Below are positions 1 to 7,684 of a stretch of 64,000 nucleotides of DNA, piece by piece (the first letter of the stretch is position 1; each line of letters begins with the position of its first letter). The DNA comes from Nocardia sp. NBC_01327 (lineage in GTDB: Bacteria > Actinomycetota > Actinomycetes > Mycobacteriales > Mycobacteriaceae): contig NZ_CP108383.1 in the NCBI RefSeq assembly GCF_035958815.1, positions 5,332,001-5,396,000 of the forward strand, in the 5' to 3' direction. The notes beneath the pieces were generated by a model. That model saw only the letters and a program-made list of their open reading frames with translations, was not told where the DNA came from and ran no database searches. Both the position numbers and the translations under genes were made by a program.

Positions 1-1085
1 TCTTCGCCTGGCGGATGGGGCGGCAGTTCGTCGATGTTCGGGGTGGTTCGGATGCGGTCGAGGTGGCGGCGCGGTTGGCGGGGGTGCAGGCGCAGGTGAG
101 TTCGGCGGCGGAGACCGCTGTGGCTCTGCGTAGTGCGGCGGGTAGGCCGGGGGCGGTGGTTCGGGGGCTGGGGGAGCGGAAGCTGATCAAGACGTGGGCT
201 ATGCGGGGGACGTTGCATGCGTTGACGCCGGATGTCGCGGCTGCGGCGCTATCGCTGATGGGGTCGGCTCGGACGTGGGAGAAGCCCTCGTGGGCAAAGA
301 CTTTCGGTGCTACGCCGGAGGATGTCGCCGCGCTGGTCGAGGCGGTGGGGGAGATGCTCGGCGAGGCGGTGCTGACTCGGGACGAGCTGGTGTCGGCGAT
401 TGTGGCCGAGCCGCGGTTTCATCCGCTCGCGGAGCAGTTGCGGTCCGGATGGGGTGCGGTGCTCAAGCCGCTCGCCTGGCAGGGCGCGCTGTGTCATGGA
501 CCGGTGGACGGCGGTACGGTGACGTTCTCCAGTCCGGCACATCTGATTCCCGGGTGGACGGGCCTTCCTGATCCTGATGCGGCCGCGCCCGTACTGATCA
601 CCGCGTATCTGGGCGCCTACGGACCGGCGACACCGGAAGCGTTCGATGCCTGGCTGTCTCGCGGCAGTCTGCGGAAAACCGTACTGCGGCGGTGGTTCTC
701 GGAGCTGGGCGACCGGGTGACCGAAGTCGACGTCGAAGGCCGCAGCGGATATGTACTCACCGAGCACGTCGAAGATCTGACCGCCACCGCGCCCGCGCAC
801 TCGGTACGGCTGCTGGGTTCGTTCGATCAATACGTGCTCGGTCCGGGGACCGGGGACACCGCACTGCTTTCCGCAGAGCATCGCGCCAAGGTCAGCCGCG
901 CGGCCGGTTGGATCTCGCCGCTCGTGCTGGTCGACGGCCGGATCGCGGGGACCTGGGAGATCGTCGGCGATGAGCTGGTCGTCACCATGTTCGACGGCAT
1001 ACCGCCACCGCTACGCGCGCTCGAGGCCGAGGCCGCGCATGTCGCGAGGGCTACTGGGATGTCTGCCCTGACAGTTCGCGGCTGA
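1..1085 (+). CDS. AlkZ-like winged-helix DNA-binding protein (5' truncated)
   Basis: Winged-helix DNA-binding protein of the HTH_42/AlkZ family. Characterised members are DNA glycosylases that unhook or excise bulky alkylated bases. The QxQ motif typical of the catalytic Gln pair is visible as VQAQVSS about 30 residues in, followed by the family block KTWAMRGTLHAL. The frame stays open to the left edge (F-A-W-R before the ATG at 15), and relatives begin upstream with an AxRxxRQ segment, so the true start is probably outside the window. ATG 15 is the first usable internal start. A bipartite hairpin terminator follows the stop. Substrate is unknown; assignment rests on family resemblance. Confidence 0.75.
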   Translation, partial: FAWRMGRQFVDVRGGSDAVEVAARLAGVQAQVSSAAETAVALRSAAGRPGAVVRGLGERKLIKTWAMRGTLHALTPDVAAAALSLMGSARTWEKPSWAKTFGATPEDVAALVEAVGEMLGEAVLTRDELVSAIVAEPRFHPLAEQLRSGWGAVLKPLAWQGALCHGPVDGGTVTFSSPAHLIPGWTGLPDPDAAAPVLITAYLGAYGPATPEAFDAWLSRGSLRKTVLRRWFSELGDRVTEVDVEGRSGYVLTEHVEDLTATAPAHSVRLLGSFDQYVLGPGTGDTALLSAEHRAKVSRAAGWISPLVLVDGRIAGTWEIVGDELVVTMFDGIPPPLRALEAEAAHVARATGMSALTVRG

Positions 1086-1091
1086 CTCGGC

Positions 1092-1153
1092 TTTTCGTGC
1101 ACTGGCGCTGAGCGGGCTACCCGCGTCGGATGTTCGGCAACAGTGCACGAAAA
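1092..1153. terminator. bipartite bidirectional terminator hairpin
   Basis: Arms TTTTCGTGCACTG (1092-1104) and CAGTGCACGAAAA (1141-1153) are perfect complements. A second small hairpin, GCGGG-cta-CCCGC (1112-1124), sits in the loop. It lies between the converging AlkZ-like and HxlR genes and ends in T or A runs on either strand, as expected for a two-way terminator. Confidence 0.7.
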
Positions 1154-1168
1154 CATCGCATTCGCCGA

Positions 1169-1648
1169 CTACTCCGCCCTGGCCGGCAGCAGATCCGCCG
1201 ACCGGGCCCCCGGACCCAGGATCGGCTGAATATCGCGACCCTGCAGCTGCTCGCCGCAGTCCGAGCACACCGGCTGCACCGTCATGGTGTGGCCGCACGC
1301 ATTGTGCACGGCCTCGATCGGCGGGCCGTCGGGCGCGGCCCAGGTATCGCCCCACTGACGCATGGCATTGACCACCGTCCAGAGTGAGCGGCCTTTCTCT
1401 GTGAGCTTGTAGTCGTAGCGGACCGGGTTGTCCTGATAGGGGACTCTGTCCATGATCCCTTGGGCCACAAGGTATTCCAGGCGCTGGGTGAGGACATTTC
1501 GGGCGATGCCCAGTCGCGAGCGGAAATCGTCGAAGCGAGTGATGCCGAACAGCGCGTCTCGGATGATCAGGAGCGTCCACCATTCGCCCACGGCCTCCAG
1601 GCACTGGGCGATGGAGCAGTTCATGTCCTCGAAGCTCGTACGGCGCAT
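1169..1648 (-). CDS. HxlR-family transcriptional regulator
   Basis: A 159-residue winged-helix regulator of the HxlR family (PF01638). The N-terminal block with a conserved Cys (MNCSIAQCLEAVGEWWTLL) and the recognition/wing segment LGIARNVLTQRLEYLVAQGI are visible. Relative to a minimal HxlR (about 110 residues) it has a C-terminal extension with paired cysteines (NACGHTMTVQPVCSDCGEQL) that resembles a zinc ribbon. It is divergent from the drug exporter at 1752 and probably represses it; that is inference from gene order. HxlR members often sense reactive electrophiles through the N-terminal Cys. Confidence 0.85.
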   Translation of the reverse strand: MRRTSFEDMNCSIAQCLEAVGEWWTLLIIRDALFGITRFDDFRSRLGIARNVLTQRLEYLVAQGIMDRVPYQDNPVRYDYKLTEKGRSLWTVVNAMRQWGDTWAAPDGPPIEAVHNACGHTMTVQPVCSDCGEQLQGRDIQPILGPGARSADLLPARAE

Positions 1649-1676
1649 GAGTCGAGCATAGTCGGTTGCTTGAAAG

Positions 1677-1716
1677 AACTCACTGCTCTATCGTCCGTCT
1701 CATGATGCAACTCACT
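1677..1716. promoter_or_regulatory. direct repeats in hxlR/MFS divergent promoter
   Basis: AACTCACT occurs at 1677-1684 and again at 1709-1716, 32 bp apart (about three helical turns), inside the 103-bp gap between the divergent HxlR and exporter genes. This is a candidate regulator binding site; no consensus supports it. Confidence 0.35.
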
Positions 1717-1751
1717 AATCGTGTGGGTGGTCGGCTGATGAGGGAGAGCTC

Positions 1752-3158
1752 GTGAACAGCGTTGTGGTGGAGAAGGAGCAGCGAGCCGTCGACTCGCGGG
1801 TGGTGCTTGGCATCGTCGCAGTCGGCGTGCTGCTGTCGAGCCTGGATCTGTTCATCGTGAATGTGGCGCTGCCGGATATCGCGGCGGACTTCACCGGATC
1901 GAAGATCTCGGGGCTGTCGTGGGTGCTCAATGCGTACGCGATCGTGTTCGCGGCGCTGCTGGTGCCCGCCGGGCGACTGGGTGATCGCAGCGGAAACCGC
2001 ACCACCTTCCTGATCGGGCTCGCGGTCTTCATTCTCGGATCGGCGCTGTGTGCGGTGTCCTGGGATGTGGGCGCGCTGGTGGCATTCCGCGTGCTCCAGG
2101 CGGTGGGCGGGGCAATGCTGATACCGGCTTCACTGGGCCTGGTACTGGCGGCGACTCCGCCGGAGCGGCGGGCCGTGGCGGTGCGACTGTGGGTCGCGTT
2201 CGGCGGGCTCGGTGCGGCGCTGGGTCCGGTATTCGGCGGTCTGCTCGTCGAAATCGATTGGCGCTGGGTATTTCTCGTGAATGTGCCGATCGGCGTGATC
2301 GCGCTGGTGATCGGCTTCCGGCTGCTGCCCGATCCGAGCGGTGATGGCGGCAGCCTGCCGGACGGCTTCGGGGCGCTCATGCTCGTGGGCTCGGTCGCGA
2401 CATTCATCCTGGCGCTGGTGAAGGGTGAGGATTGGGGCTGGGGCTCCGCCCGGGTGATCGGCGCATTCGTTGTCGCGGTGTGCTTCGCGATCGCCTTCGT
2501 GGTGTCCTCGCGCCGTCATCACAGCCCGGTGGTCGATCCGGCGCTGCTGAGATTGCCGAATTTCGCTCTCATGCTGGCCAATTCGCTGCTGTTCAATATC
2601 GCCTTCGCCGGGATGCTGCTCTCGGTGGTGCTGTGGGCGCAGAACGTGTGGGGGTGGTCGGCGCTGCAGACCGGTCTGGCCATCGCACCCGGTCCGCTGG
2701 TCGTACCGTTCGTCGCGGTGCTGGCCGGACGGGTCATCGCCAAGTTGGGTGCGGGCCCGGTGATCGCGCTCGGCGGCATATTCTTCGCGGCCGGAATTCT
2801 CTGGTGGACAGCGAGTATCACGCTGGAGCCGAACTACGCCGGCGGTCTGCTGGGCGGCATGCTGCTGACCGGACTCGGCGTCGGCCTCACCATGCCGACC
2901 AGTTTCGCGGCAGGCACCGCCGGGTTGCCGCCGCAGCGCTTCGCCACCGGATCGGCGGTGCTGAGCATGGCAAAGCAGATCGGATTGGCTGTCGGCGTGG
3001 CGGTTCTGGTCGCGGTGCTCGGCACGCCGGTCGGGCCGGACGCGACGCTCACGGCATTCCAGCACGGCTGGTATGTCATTGCCGGGGCATCGGTGGCGGC
3101 CGGTGTGATCGGGCTGGCGGCCAGGCTGCCGCGGCCCGCTGCCGCCACCGCCGAGTAG
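1752..3158 (+). CDS. DHA2-type MFS drug exporter
   Basis: A 468-residue inner-membrane proton-driven exporter of the DHA2 (EmrB/QacA, 14-TM) MFS family. Visible signatures are the first helix with LDLFIVNVALPDIA (motif D1 of DHA2 antiporters), motif A GRLGDRSGNR in the loop after helix 2, and the helix-5 motif C region LGAALGPVFGG. Start is the GTG at 1752 with GGGAGAG just upstream. It is divergent from the HxlR regulator, which suggests inducible multidrug or toxic-metabolite efflux. Substrate cannot be read from sequence. A strong hairpin terminator follows the stop. Confidence 0.9.
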   Translation: MNSVVVEKEQRAVDSRVVLGIVAVGVLLSSLDLFIVNVALPDIAADFTGSKISGLSWVLNAYAIVFAALLVPAGRLGDRSGNRTTFLIGLAVFILGSALCAVSWDVGALVAFRVLQAVGGAMLIPASLGLVLAATPPERRAVAVRLWVAFGGLGAALGPVFGGLLVEIDWRWVFLVNVPIGVIALVIGFRLLPDPSGDGGSLPDGFGALMLVGSVATFILALVKGEDWGWGSARVIGAFVVAVCFAIAFVVSSRRHHSPVVDPALLRLPNFALMLANSLLFNIAFAGMLLSVVLWAQNVWGWSALQTGLAIAPGPLVVPFVAVLAGRVIAKLGAGPVIALGGIFFAAGILWWTASITLEPNYAGGLLGGMLLTGLGVGLTMPTSFAAGTAGLPPQRFATGSAVLSMAKQIGLAVGVAVLVAVLGTPVGPDATLTAFQHGWYVIAGASVAAGVIGLAARLPRPAAATAE

Positions 3159-3170
3159 CCGGCATCGCGC

Positions 3171-3203
3171 GGTGCCGGTGTCCCACAGCGGGACACCGGC
3201 ACC
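3171..3203 (+). terminator. terminator of the MFS gene
   Basis: GGTGCCGGTGTCCC (3171-3184) and GGGACACCGGCACC (3190-3203) form a perfect 14-bp stem with a 5-nt loop, 13 bp after the exporter stop codon. Confidence 0.75.
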
Positions 3204-3307
3204 GGCGCGCATCAGACTGTGGGCGGGGGTTGGCACCAGGATTCTCAGGGCTGGACTCAGGGGTTGTCCCGATAGTCGGCGGGCCCGGGTCTACATACGG
3301 TCGATAC

Positions 3308-4450
3308 ATGCGAATTGCGCCGACGGTGACAGTGCTGGCTTTGCTTGCGGTGGCGGGATGCTCCTCCGTGAACACCGACAACTCACCCAAAGCCGTGACG
3401 AGTACGCCGGTCGCGGTGTCCGCACATCGGGTCGACCAGGTGCGCGCCGATATCGACGCCATCGTGCGATCGGGTGTCCCGGGGGTGATCGCCACCCTCA
3501 CCGAGAACGGTCAGACAGTGACACTCACCTCCGGCGTCGCCGATCGGGCCGGCGCCGCACCGATTCCCATGGCCCCGCCGCAGGAGGTCCGGATCGGCAG
3601 CATCTCCAAGACCTTCACCGCCTCGATCATCATGCAGCTGGTGACCGAGGGAAAGATCCGCCTGGACGAACCGGTCGACACCTACCTGCCCGGACTGCTC
3701 ACCGGCAATGGCGTGGACGGCAAGGTGATCACCGTCCGTCAGATCCTGCAGCACCGCAGTGGTCTACCGGAGTTCAGCAATGATCCCGAGGCGGACGAAT
3801 ATCGCGCCGCAGTGGAGGGCCGCACGCTGACGCCCCCGCAGGAGATCGCCCTCGCTCTGCGTCATCCCGCACAATTCAGCCCCGGCACCCAGTTCAAGTA
3901 CACGAACACCAATTTCATCGTCGCGGGCATGCTGATCGAAAAGGTCACCGGCAGGACCTATTCCGAAGAGCTGGCGGGCCGGATCACCACACCCAACCGG
4001 CTGACCGACACCTACCTTCCCGCCCGCGGCGACACCGACCTCCGGGGCCCGCACCCGCACGGATACGGGACCATCGACGGCGTCCTCACCGACGAGACGC
4101 GGTCCGAACCGTCCATTCCGTGGACGGCGGGCGCACTCATCTCCACCGGCTCCGACCTCAATCGGTTCTACCTGGCTCTGCTCGCGGGACAGATCGTCGC
4201 GGCTCCGCAATTGAAGGAGATGCTGGCGAGCGTGCCGATGACGGGTAGTCCCTTCTTCTACGGACTGGGAATCGGCAATACCGAACTCTCCTGCGGTGCA
4301 CAGTACTTCGGCCATACCGGCGGCATAGCCGGCTACGTCACCATTACCGGAGGCACGCGGGAAGGCCGCGCGGTGACGATCGCCATGACGGCATCCCCGG
4401 ACCCGTCGCCGGACTCCATGGCCCTGCTGAGCCACGCCCTCTGTCCGTAG
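3308..4450 (+). CDS. serine hydrolase lipoprotein (beta-lactamase / DD-peptidase fold)
   Basis: A 380-residue exported serine hydrolase of the Beta-lactamase family (PF00144). The N-terminus is a lipoprotein signal with lipobox LAVAGC (Cys18), so it is predicted to be tethered to the outer face of the membrane. Active-site motifs are SxxK at S98-I-S-K101, YxN at Y198-T-N200, and HTGG from H336 in place of KTG. This pattern is seen in class C-like esterases, DD-carboxypeptidases and EstB enzymes. The ATG at 3308 is chosen because it starts exactly at the signal peptide; the frame is open much further upstream, but only as a shadow of the MFS gene. Substrate is unknown. Confidence 0.88.
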   Translation: MRIAPTVTVLALLAVAGCSSVNTDNSPKAVTSTPVAVSAHRVDQVRADIDAIVRSGVPGVIATLTENGQTVTLTSGVADRAGAAPIPMAPPQEVRIGSISKTFTASIIMQLVTEGKIRLDEPVDTYLPGLLTGNGVDGKVITVRQILQHRSGLPEFSNDPEADEYRAAVEGRTLTPPQEIALALRHPAQFSPGTQFKYTNTNFIVAGMLIEKVTGRTYSEELAGRITTPNRLTDTYLPARGDTDLRGPHPHGYGTIDGVLTDETRSEPSIPWTAGALISTGSDLNRFYLALLAGQIVAAPQLKEMLASVPMTGSPFFYGLGIGNTELSCGAQYFGHTGGIAGYVTITGGTREGRAVTIAMTASPDPSPDSMALLSHALCP

Positions 4451-4457
4451 TTCCGCG

Positions 4458-4991
4458 TCACCGGGTTCGCCGGTGGAGCTCGGCGGCGAAGGTGAGGAGT
4501 TCGGGCATATGCGGACCGTCCGTCGCCGCGAGTTCGACTGCCTCCGCCAACGAGACGGCGCGGACCTCCAGAATCTGTTCCGCGTCATCAGGATTGGTGG
4601 GGGAGCCGCTGAGAATGACATCGGCCGTGCACCAGAGCCAGGCTTTGCGGGGGTGGGGCTGCCAGGGCCGGTACGGCGCCGGGCGATCGGTCACGGCATG
4701 GTGAGCGCCGATCCACTGCATCGGGCCGACCAGTTCGGCCCCGGCCTCTTCGCGGAGTTCACGGACTACGCACTCCAACACCGACTCCGACGCCTCGCGA
4801 GTGCCACCCGGCACAATCCACACATCCCGATCGTCCCGGCACAGCACGATGCGCTCGCCGACAAAACAGACGACATGGATATTGGTGACCAACTCATCCG
4901 CCGGCAATTCGGTCGAGAACTGGACGTCCAGCCCGCCCCATTCCCACCGGGCAGGCGTGTGCAGCAGCGGATACCGATCGGCAAGCGTCAT
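4458..4991 (-). CDS. NUDIX hydrolase
   Basis: A 177-residue NUDIX-domain protein expected to hydrolyse a nucleoside-diphosphate-linked substrate with a divalent metal. The Nudix box is clear: it runs from GG in WIVPGGTREASE through RELREEAGAEL. Start is the ATG at 4991 (MTLADRYP). Longer in-frame extensions overlap the divergent SRPBCC gene and look non-coding. Its stop lies 7 bp from the stop of the convergent lipoprotein gene. Substrate is not predictable. Confidence 0.82.
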   Translation of the reverse strand: MTLADRYPLLHTPARWEWGGLDVQFSTELPADELVTNIHVVCFVGERIVLCRDDRDVWIVPGGTREASESVLECVVRELREEAGAELVGPMQWIGAHHAVTDRPAPYRPWQPHPRKAWLWCTADVILSGSPTNPDDAEQILEVRAVSLAEAVELAATDGPHMPELLTFAAELHRRTR

Positions 4992-5045
4992 GCCTCGACC
5001 GTAGCCGGAGTCCGCAACCGGAACGTGTTTCAGTATTGTTCCCCC

Positions 5046-5495
5046 ATGGCCTTCGTGATCGACAACAGCGTGGAGATCGACGCACCCGCCGAGCTGGTTT
5101 GGCAGGTGCTCACCGACGTGGACAAATACGGCGAGTGGAACCCCTTCGTTCCTTCCTGCCAGACCACCCTCGAACCCGGCACCCCCATCGACATGCAGGT
5201 GCGCTTGGGCGGGAAGAACCCGCGCAAGCAGCGGGAATTCATCTACTCGCACACCCCGGGCAAGGAATTCAGCTACCGGATGAAGCCGGTCCCGGGTCTG
5301 CTGCGCAGTCAGCGCCAGCACATCCTGACTCCGCTGGATGACGGTCGCACCCTGTACGAATCGCACTTCTATATTGCGGGCCCCCTGAACCCGCTCGTCG
5401 GCGGATTGTTCGGCGGGGCCATGCGCCAGGGATTCGGCGGGATGACCGATGGACTCAAGAAGCGTGCCGAATCCCTGAACGCGGTGCGCGACTAA
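5046..5495 (+). CDS. SRPBCC-family (START-like) protein
   Basis: A 149-residue single-domain SRPBCC/polyketide-cyclase-like protein. It begins with the fold's typical strand-helix FVIDNSVEIDAPAELVWQVLTDVDKYGEWNPF and ends in the long amphipathic C-terminal helix (GMTDGLKKRAESLN). Such proteins form a hydrophobic cavity and bind lipids or aromatic ligands; this one has no recognisable catalytic signature. It is divergent from the NUDIX gene and convergent with the HNH gene, whose stop codon begins 2 bp away. Confidence 0.8.
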   Translation: MAFVIDNSVEIDAPAELVWQVLTDVDKYGEWNPFVPSCQTTLEPGTPIDMQVRLGGKNPRKQREFIYSHTPGKEFSYRMKPVPGLLRSQRQHILTPLDDGRTLYESHFYIAGPLNPLVGGLFGGAMRQGFGGMTDGLKKRAESLNAVRD

Positions 5496-5496
5496 C

Positions 5497-6351
5497 CTAT
5501 TCGCAGGCTACGCCGTCGCCGTTGCCGTCCAGCTGGAGTCGGTAGCCCGGGTCGTTGCGGCGTAGCGGAGCTTTTCCGGCGGCCCGTACCTCGTCGCAGG
5601 TCTTGAAGTAGATCGTGACGGTGCTGGTCGCCGGGGCTGCGGGAGTGGTTGCGCCGCAGGCGGAGAGCACCTTTGCCATGGCGTCGTGCTCGGCGCGGGT
5701 GACCCAGAGGCTGTAGATGCTTTTCACTTGGATCTGCCGGGCCACGTAGGTGCACTGGTAGTCCTTGCGGGGCGGGAGCCACTCCGCGGCATCGGAATCG
5801 CCCTTGCCCTGGTTGGTCGGGCCGTCGACGGCCTGCAGGTTTCGCGGGTCGTTGGCGAGGTTGCGGCGCTGTTCGGGGGAGAGTTGCTGAGCGCCGGTCA
5901 TCCAGGCATTGCTCAGTGCCACAATGTGATCGATCTGGACGGCGGAGCTGGTGTCGCGGCCCTGTGTGAAGACTATGGTCTTGCCGGTGTAGACGTCGGA
6001 CAGGGTGCCGGAGACGACCTTGCACTTCTCCCTGGGGTCCACCGACGGGGTCCGCAGATCTCGCTGCAGGATGTCATTGCGGGTGTCGCACCCATTGTGA
6101 CCACCCGAGACGGCGACATCGTCGCTCCAGGCCAGGCCGAACTGCTCGCGGTTGTAATCCGTTTTGGGAGCGCGGTTCTGGACCGGGAGGCGCTCGAGCA
6201 GCGACCGCGCCTGGGTCACCTCGTCGGTGGGCGGAGTCCTGGGGCCGGGTCTGTTCGTCAGCACCAGTGCGATGACGGTGACCAGCAGTAGCCCCGCAAT
6301 AGCGAGGGGCAGCAACAACTTCCGGAGGCGCGATGGCTTTTTCTGCAACAT
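5497..6351 (-). CDS. membrane-anchored HNH nuclease (DUF1524) with Excalibur domain
   Basis: A 284-residue predicted exported nuclease. Domain order: a basic N-terminus and one membrane anchor (LLLPLAIAGLLLVTVIALVL, residues about 11-30); a DUF1524/GmrSD-like HNH domain with the core QIDHIVALSNAW and the downstream RNLANDPRNLQAVDG block; and a C-terminal Excalibur calcium-binding motif ending DGNGDGVACE. The ATG at 6351 (MLQKKPSR) is preferred; a TTG at 6390 would add 13 residues. Orientation implies the nuclease faces the cell wall, where it may degrade extracellular DNA. The role is inferred. Confidence 0.82.
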   Translation of the reverse strand: MLQKKPSRLRKLLLPLAIAGLLLVTVIALVLTNRPGPRTPPTDEVTQARSLLERLPVQNRAPKTDYNREQFGLAWSDDVAVSGGHNGCDTRNDILQRDLRTPSVDPREKCKVVSGTLSDVYTGKTIVFTQGRDTSSAVQIDHIVALSNAWMTGAQQLSPEQRRNLANDPRNLQAVDGPTNQGKGDSDAAEWLPPRKDYQCTYVARQIQVKSIYSLWVTRAEHDAMAKVLSACGATTPAAPATSTVTIYFKTCDEVRAAGKAPLRRNDPGYRLQLDGNGDGVACE

Positions 6352-6529
6352 GTCCGGAACACCGTGCCAATCCGGCGGCCGAAACAGCAAGTCGCACGGA
6401 CGGTTCGGAGACCGGCGTCACACGCGCGGAACGAACGACAGTGGCGCTCACGGCTCGAGCCGAGAGCGCCACTGCGATCAAGGAAGGTGCGAGGGGTGTG
6501 CCGCCCCGCTCATCGGGGCGGTCGTGCCG

Positions 6530-6829
6530 CTACCAGCGATCGCGGCAGTGATCGGGGTCCGGATGACCCCACTGATCGTGCTCGTCATTATGCCAATTGC
6601 CCTGCCGGTCGCAGTGCCAGTCATAATCGCCGCGGGGCGCACGAGGGTCGTGGAAATCGGGATGGTTATTGCCGCCCCATTCCGGCGGGGCGCCCTGATT
6701 CGAACCACCCGGTGGCTGCTGATGCATCGGGACAACCGTATCGGCGCTCGCCGTCCCCGCGAGTGGGGCGGCGAACAACGCGCCTACCGCCGCGACGGCG
6801 AATACGCGACCGATTATCTTGCGTTTCAT
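6530..6829 (-). CDS. small secreted His/Asp/Trp-rich protein
   Basis: A 99-residue protein with a classical signal peptide (MKRKIIGRVFAVAAVGALFAAPLAGTASA) and a short mature part rich in His, Asp, Trp, Gly and Pro (NHPDFHDPRAPRGDYDWHCDRQGNWHND). The ATG at 6829 is fixed by AAAGGAAT 6 nt upstream and by the signal peptide; upstream in-frame codons lie in AT-rich non-coding DNA. The clustered His/Asp residues could bind metal, but this is speculation. No family is recognised. Confidence 0.7.
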   Translation of the reverse strand: MKRKIIGRVFAVAAVGALFAAPLAGTASADTVVPMHQQPPGGSNQGAPPEWGGNNHPDFHDPRAPRGDYDWHCDRQGNWHNDEHDQWGHPDPDHCRDRW

Positions 6830-6970
6830 CGTGATTCCTTTCCAGTCGTTTGACCAGCAACGATCTACCCGACCGTCACGCCATCGTATTTGCCCGCTGA
6901 ATAACAACAGGGTCATTCTCTGGCGGTTCGAAGAAAACTCACAGCTGAAGAGCGAGACGCACAGAAAGAA

Positions 6971-6985
6971 TAGAAGCTGCTTCTA
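6971..6985. promoter_or_regulatory. palindrome upstream of the secreted-protein gene
   Basis: TAGAAGC-T-GCTTCTA is a perfect interrupted palindrome, extending imperfectly to AGA...TCT outside. It sits in an unusually AT-rich 220-bp gap upstream of the small secreted protein. Candidate operator only. Confidence 0.35.
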
Positions 6986-7050
6986 CTCTTTGGTCCAGAA
7001 TTAGCGAAAGAGACATTCAGGACATCTAATCGGCCCAGGTCGGTGAATGA

Positions 7051-7548
7051 TCAGGCCTGATGCAGCCACGCTATGAAGAAGGCTGCGCCGCCGGCGAATA
7101 GCAATAAGGAGACCGGGAGCGGCCACCACGGCCCGGTTCGGCTGAGTAGTCGCTGTGAAAGGCCGCGCTGCACAATGCCGAATGCGGCGAGCGGCAGCGA
7201 CCACAGCGGGAACAATCCCACACCCAGCGCGGCATGCACCGCCCAGGTGCCCGCCAATGACGGACCGCCCCAGGAGTTTTCGAGGTCGTTCCCGGCGATC
7301 AACGGATAGAAGGCTCCACGCAGCAGTGCGACAACCGCCAGAACGACCGCGAACCAGGAGAGCAATCCGATCGCGGCGGCGAGCAATGTATGCAGGGCTG
7401 TCCGCCACGGGCTCGGCGCGCGCAGCTCGAACGGTTCCCGGAACACCCGCCGGGTCACTCGGGCCCGAACCCCGATGGAGGCGAACGCGATCGGAAGCGC
7501 GAGCACCGCGTAATACGCTGCCCGCAGTATCCGTTCACGCTTCGTCAT
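7051..7548 (-). CDS. integral membrane protein of unknown function
   Basis: A 165-residue protein with about four hydrophobic segments: an N-terminal one after MTKRERILRAAYYAVLALPIAF, a pair around LLAAAIGLLSWFAVVLAVVALL and AALGVGLFPLWSLPLAAFGIV, and a C-terminal one ending in LFAGGAAFFIAWLHQA. The arrangement faintly recalls the 'putative sensor' membrane module found on some actinobacterial histidine kinases, but there is no kinase domain and the resemblance is weak. ATG 7548 is preferred over a GTG three codons upstream. Confidence 0.65.
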   Translation of the reverse strand: MTKRERILRAAYYAVLALPIAFASIGVRARVTRRVFREPFELRAPSPWRTALHTLLAAAIGLLSWFAVVLAVVALLRGAFYPLIAGNDLENSWGGPSLAGTWAVHAALGVGLFPLWSLPLAAFGIVQRGLSQRLLSRTGPWWPLPVSLLLFAGGAAFFIAWLHQA

Positions 7549-7633
7549 GAGCACCACGGTAGCCGCGGCCGGATCCGGAACCCCGCACCGAAACGGCCAG
7601 ACCTGATCGCATGCCCATTAACGTGCGCAAATA

Positions 7634-7673
7634 CGAATCGCCGCACCGACATTGATGTCGGCGCGGCGATTCG
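7634..7673 (-). terminator. terminator of the nitronate monooxygenase gene
   Basis: A 19-bp stem with a single A-C mismatch (7634-7652 with 7655-7673) and a 2-nt loop, 11 bp after the stop codon of the gene at 7685. On the minus strand it is followed by a weak T-rich stretch. Confidence 0.7.
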
Positions 7674-7684
7674 AGAAGTGCGTA

